From Tunturiibacter gelidiferens (GTDB lineage Bacteria; Acidobacteriota; Terriglobia; Terriglobales; Acidobacteriaceae), in the NCBI RefSeq assembly GCF_014201335.1, contig NZ_JACHEB010000009.1, positions 124,001-188,000 of the forward strand: a stretch of 64,000 nucleotides of DNA, read 5' to 3'. This document shows positions 61,491 to 64,000 of this stretch, in pieces. A model generated the notes under the pieces. It saw only the letters and a list, made by a program, of their open reading frames with translations. It was not told where the DNA came from and ran no database searches. Every line of letters starts with the position of its first letter. The first letter of the stretch is position 1. A program made the position numbers and the translations under genes.

Positions 61491-61967
61491 ATGAATATCC
61501 AACGCCACGCAGGATTTTACGTGGTAGGCATAGCAGCCCGTACCCAGAATTCGGTTGAACGAAACGGTAAAGGTAAGATCGGCGAGATCTGGCACAATCT
61601 GCTGCGGGACAATCTTGCGTCGAAGATTCCGAATAAGACCGGCATCAATCTGACGGCTCTGTACACGGACTATGAGGGTGGTCTTGACGGCCACTACACC
61701 TATCTTCTTGGGCTGCCGGTCTCATCCATTCTGAATGTTCCCGCGAATTTTGTTGCGAAATATATTCCCGGTGGCCGCTACTCTATTGTTACGTCGGAGC
61801 GAGGGCCGATCAAGCGGATTGTTCCGGAGACATGGGGGCGAATCTGCTCCATGCCGGTAGTGGAATTGGGAGGGATTCGATCATTTCGGGCTGACTACGA
61901 GATCTACGACCAGCGTGCGGCCGATCCGGAGAAGGCGCAGATCGAAGTGCACGTCGGTCTTCGCTAA
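61491..61967 (+). CDS. GyrI-like/effector-binding-domain protein
   Basis: This protein has 158 residues from the ATG at 61491, with GAGAGAGGA as ribosome site. It fits the GyrI-like (AraC effector-binding, SOUL-type) fold: VVGIAARTQNS at the start, then a central LTALYTDYEGGLDGHYTYLLGLPV segment, a YIPGGRYSIVTSERGP region, and a closing YEIYDQRAADP strand. It has no DNA-binding domain. Such proteins bind hydrophobic small molecules, and a few hydrolyse cyclopropanoid toxins. It has its own promoter, so it may be made when the rest of the cluster is off. Confidence 0.82.
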   Translation: MNIQRHAGFYVVGIAARTQNSVERNGKGKIGEIWHNLLRDNLASKIPNKTGINLTALYTDYEGGLDGHYTYLLGLPVSSILNVPANFVAKYIPGGRYSIVTSERGPIKRIVPETWGRICSMPVVELGGIRSFRADYEIYDQRAADPEKAQIEVHVGLR

Positions 61968-61984
61968 ACAAACTTTTGCTGATT

Positions 61985-62683
61985 ATGCCCCTGCCAATTT
62001 CTGTCATCATCCCCGCGCTGAATGAAGCTGAATCTATCGGTTTCGTTGTCTCTGAGATGCCGTGGCAGCTGATTGCCGAATGCATTGTCGTGGATAACGG
62101 TAGCAGCGATGGGACCGGTGCCGTTGCGGAGGCTGCGGGAGCGCGTGTGATTCGGTCGGCTCGCGGTTACGGGGCCGCCTGTAAAGCGGGCAGCGAGGCT
62201 GCACTGCCTACGAGTACGATTCTCGTATACATGGATGGGGATGGTTCCGACGTGATCGTTGACCTGCCACGGCTGGTGGCTCCGATAGAGTCCGGGGATG
62301 CGGATTTTGTTATAGGCTCGCGCATTCGTGGCAACCGTGAGGCGGGATCCATGCTCGGGTCTCAGATCTTCGCTGCTCACCTGGTAGGCACTCTTCTACG
62401 TATTTTTCAGGGCGTTCACTATACCGACATGGGGCCTTTTCGAGCGATACGGAGAACGTCACTGGAATCGTTACATATGTCAGAACTGACCTACGGATGG
62501 AATCTGGAGATGCAGATTCGTGCAGCGCAGAAGAAGCTGCGAATTCTAGAGATGCCGGTCGACTATCGCAGGCGGGTGGCTGGAGTCTCCAAGGTTTCGG
62601 GTGATGTGAGGGGTAGCGTGAAAGCTGCAGTGCGAATTCTTGAGGTATTGTTTCGCACCGGCCTTTCTCGTGGGCCAGGTTGA
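61985..62683 (+). CDS. Glycosyltransferase family 2, DPM-synthase-like
   Basis: This protein, 232 residues from the ATG at 61985, has a GT-A fold of the GT2 type. VIIPALNEAESI (about 7-18) and DNGSSDGT are the nucleotide-sugar motifs, VYMDGDGSD is the DxD-type metal site, and GSRIRG and the end of the fold resemble dolichol-phosphate-mannose synthases. It has no transmembrane tail. It probably transfers a hexose from a nucleotide sugar to polyprenyl phosphate, the donor needed by a GT-C enzyme such as the one at 58820. A TTG at 61976 is an alternative start. Confidence 0.88.
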   Translation: MPLPISVIIPALNEAESIGFVVSEMPWQLIAECIVVDNGSSDGTGAVAEAAGARVIRSARGYGAACKAGSEAALPTSTILVYMDGDGSDVIVDLPRLVAPIESGDADFVIGSRIRGNREAGSMLGSQIFAAHLVGTLLRIFQGVHYTDMGPFRAIRRTSLESLHMSELTYGWNLEMQIRAAQKKLRILEMPVDYRRRVAGVSKVSGDVRGSVKAAVRILEVLFRTGLSRGPG

Positions 62684-62689
62684 GCATCG

Positions 62690-62695
62690 TATACT
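62690..62695 (+). promoter_or_regulatory. -10 element before the AIM24 gene
   Basis: TATACT lies just after the GT2 stop codon. The -35 region is not clear. The predicted start is near 62702, leaving a 24-base leader with GGGAGAAAG as ribosome site. Confidence 0.4.
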
Positions 62696-62725
62696 TGTCG
62701 CGTTAAATCTATCCGGGAGAAAGAT

Positions 62726-63481
62726 ATGCAAAGCCGTATTGTTGGCACCACTATGCCTGTTCTAGAGTTTGCCCTCGGCGCAGATGACGCGGTCATCTCT
62801 GAGGCGGGGGAGCTTTCGTGGATGACAGCGACTGTCCAGATGACTACGCACACGCAGCACGCTGGCGGTGGAGGCTTCTTCGGTGCTATCGCGCGAGTGG
62901 CGGGTGGAGGATCGCTCTTTATGACGGAATATCGCGCAATAGGAGGGCCGGGCGAGGTGGCGTTTGCTACGCGCGTTCCTGGTCATATCGTGCCGGTGGA
63001 GGTTGGCCCGGGGCATGAATATATGGTTCATCGTCATGGCTTTCTTTGCGCGACTGCCGCTATCTCGTTGGGAGTTGGATTTCAGCAGTCGTTGGGCGCG
63101 GGTATCTTCGGCGGGGATGGATTTCTACTGCAAAAGATCAGCGGGCAGGGGATTGCGTGGCTTGAGCTATCGGGAGAGGTTGTTATTAAGGATCTTGCCC
63201 CGGGCGAGACTCTTCGTGTTCATCCCGGCCACGTGGGTGCTTTCCAGGGGACTGTTGCATTTCAGATCCAACGCGTTCCGGGCATCAAGAATATGATCTT
63301 TGGTGGCGATGGAGTCTTTCTTGCGGCACTAACTGGTCCTGGTCGCGTTTGGCTGCAGACCCTACCTATTTCGCGCCTTGCCCACCAGATTCAAGAGTAT
63401 CTCCCGAAGGAGCGCGCGCAGCAGGCGGCCGAGGGCGGGGTTGTTGGTGGTATTGTCGGCTCCATTCTGAAGGGAATGTAG
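62726..63481 (+). CDS. AIM24 family (TIGR00266-type) protein
   Basis: This 251-residue protein is of the AIM24/TIGR00266 type: a beta-rich fold with VISEAGELSWMTATVQM near the start, MTEYRAIGGPGEVAFA (about 72-87), and a Gly-rich core ending in GPGRVWLQTLPISRLA (about 209-224). The tail is Gly- and Ala-rich. Mitochondrial AIM24 is linked to cristae, and bacterial relatives have no confirmed role. The ATG has GGGAGAAAG at good spacing. It follows the GT2 gene by 42 bp but probably has its own promoter. Confidence 0.87.
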   Translation: MQSRIVGTTMPVLEFALGADDAVISEAGELSWMTATVQMTTHTQHAGGGGFFGAIARVAGGGSLFMTEYRAIGGPGEVAFATRVPGHIVPVEVGPGHEYMVHRHGFLCATAAISLGVGFQQSLGAGIFGGDGFLLQKISGQGIAWLELSGEVVIKDLAPGETLRVHPGHVGAFQGTVAFQIQRVPGIKNMIFGGDGVFLAALTGPGRVWLQTLPISRLAHQIQEYLPKERAQQAAEGGVVGGIVGSILKGM

Positions 63482-63538
63482 TCTTGATCAATTTTGCTAT
63501 TCCCGCACCTTGTTCCGCGATTGTTTGAGATGCTCCTG

Positions 63539-63874
63539 CTATGACTTTGCGAGAGAGACGACTATTCCTCCGGCAACGATCAACATCCCACCGACGAGGA
63601 TCGTTGCTGAAAGAGGCTGTTTGAAGACAAGCCAGGAAAGAAGTTGGGCAATGACGAAGAAGAAGACAACGTACAAGCCGAGCAGTCTTCCAAACTCCCA
63701 TGGGGGCGCATTGACCGTCCACCCGTAGGCGAACAGAATGATTGCGGCGGCTCCGAACATGAGGTAACGAGACCGCGCTGCGTTAGTGTGAAGGCCTGCA
63801 CGAATGAGAGCATCGCCTCCAGCTTCGAGAGCGGCGGCGGCAAGCAGAATCAGGACAGTGGCGATGCGGCTCAT
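63539..63874 (-). CDS. Small four-helix SMR/EamA-like membrane protein
   Basis: This 111-residue protein has four hydrophobic helices and resembles the small multidrug resistance/EamA half-transporters. The first helix contains the Glu of ALEAGGDALIRAGL (Glu17), similar in place to the key Glu14 of EmrE. The third and fourth helices follow the SMR pattern, ending in GGMLIVAGGIVVSLAKS. It would work as a dimer. The substrate is unknown. The ATG has no ribosome site and TATAAA immediately upstream, which hints at a leaderless mRNA. It is convergent with the AIM24 gene. Confidence 0.75.
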   Translation of the reverse strand: MSRIATVLILLAAAALEAGGDALIRAGLHTNAARSRYLMFGAAAIILFAYGWTVNAPPWEFGRLLGLYVVFFFVIAQLLSWLVFKQPLSATILVGGMLIVAGGIVVSLAKS

Positions 63875-64000
63875 TTTATACGCGTGAAAGACTAATGGAG
63901 CTTCTCTATCAGTTGATCATGGAGAGGATAAGAAAGCCGTAAAGTCCTTTTGTCTAGCGAATCAAAGTCACTTGCGTCTTGGCGCTGCGATCCAGGCTAA

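Noticed and set aside
63875..64000. Search for a tRNA or partial gene at the right end
   Set aside because: No cloverleaf, GGTTCGA loop or family-like frame was seen.

Overview
The window is an ordinary-looking chromosomal stretch of a GC-rich, Gram-negative soil-type bacterium. The most likely source is an acidobacterium of the Terriglobia/Acidobacteriaceae type (Granulicella, Edaphobacter or Terriglobus-like). This is an inference from gene content: a VWFA-related protein of the kind common in Acidobacteria, a small secreted family typical of that group, a PEP-CTERM protein, SpoIIE phosphatases with unusual sensor domains, KdsD (hence LPS) and PBP1b. I see no rRNA, tRNA, CRISPR array, transposase, integrase or prophage. 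About 56 genes are packed on both strands, many overlapping by 4 bases (ATGA/GTGA).

Layout. 0-9.5 kb: a deoxyhypusine-synthase-like enzyme, a duplicated membrane protein, a flavin monooxygenase, an acetyltransferase, a VOC-SpoIIE phosphatase, an alpha/beta hydrolase, nicotinate phosphoribosyltransferase and an S1/P1-type nuclease. 9.5-12.7 kb: a lipid block with an OlsB-like N-acyltransferase between two paralogous PlsC acyltransferases. 12.7-23.4 kb: nucleoside salvage (PNP, NupC-type transporter, thymidine phosphorylase, cytidine deaminase), interleaved with a second SpoIIE phosphatase, an FHA/GAF sigma-54 activator, an FkbM methyltransferase and a small secreted protein behind a near-consensus sigma-54 promoter. 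23.4-28.6 kb: a compact cheA-cheW-cheY-cheB-cheR operon without a receptor gene. 28.6-43 kb: Lhr helicase, a DUF1624 protein, an endonuclease VIII-like glycosylase, PBP1b, ProRS, a Crp/Fnr regulator with a Crp-like site upstream, a degenerate receiver protein and KdsD. 43-57 kb: TlpA plus a stand-alone DsbD alpha-domain protein, AlaC-like aminotransferase, DUF4440, VWFA-related protein, DUF1569, DUF418, GltX, DUF1080, a PEP-CTERM protein, a multicopper oxidase, DAHP synthase and threonine dehydrogenase. 57-62.7 kb: a tightly coupled cluster of methyltransferase, DUF2064 transferase, GT-C glycosyltransferase, radical SAM/SPASM enzyme, GyrI-like protein and DPM-synthase-like GT2. 62.7-64 kb: an AIM24 protein and a four-helix SMR/EamA-like membrane protein.

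The best candidates for something undescribed are the radical SAM/glycosyltransferase cluster, the VOC-SpoIIE fusion, the orphan helically phased GTGG array at 45.4-45.5 kb, the sigma-54 promoter at 20.34 kb with an FHA-type activator nearby, and several genes whose -10 elements sit so close to the start codon that the mRNAs look leaderless.
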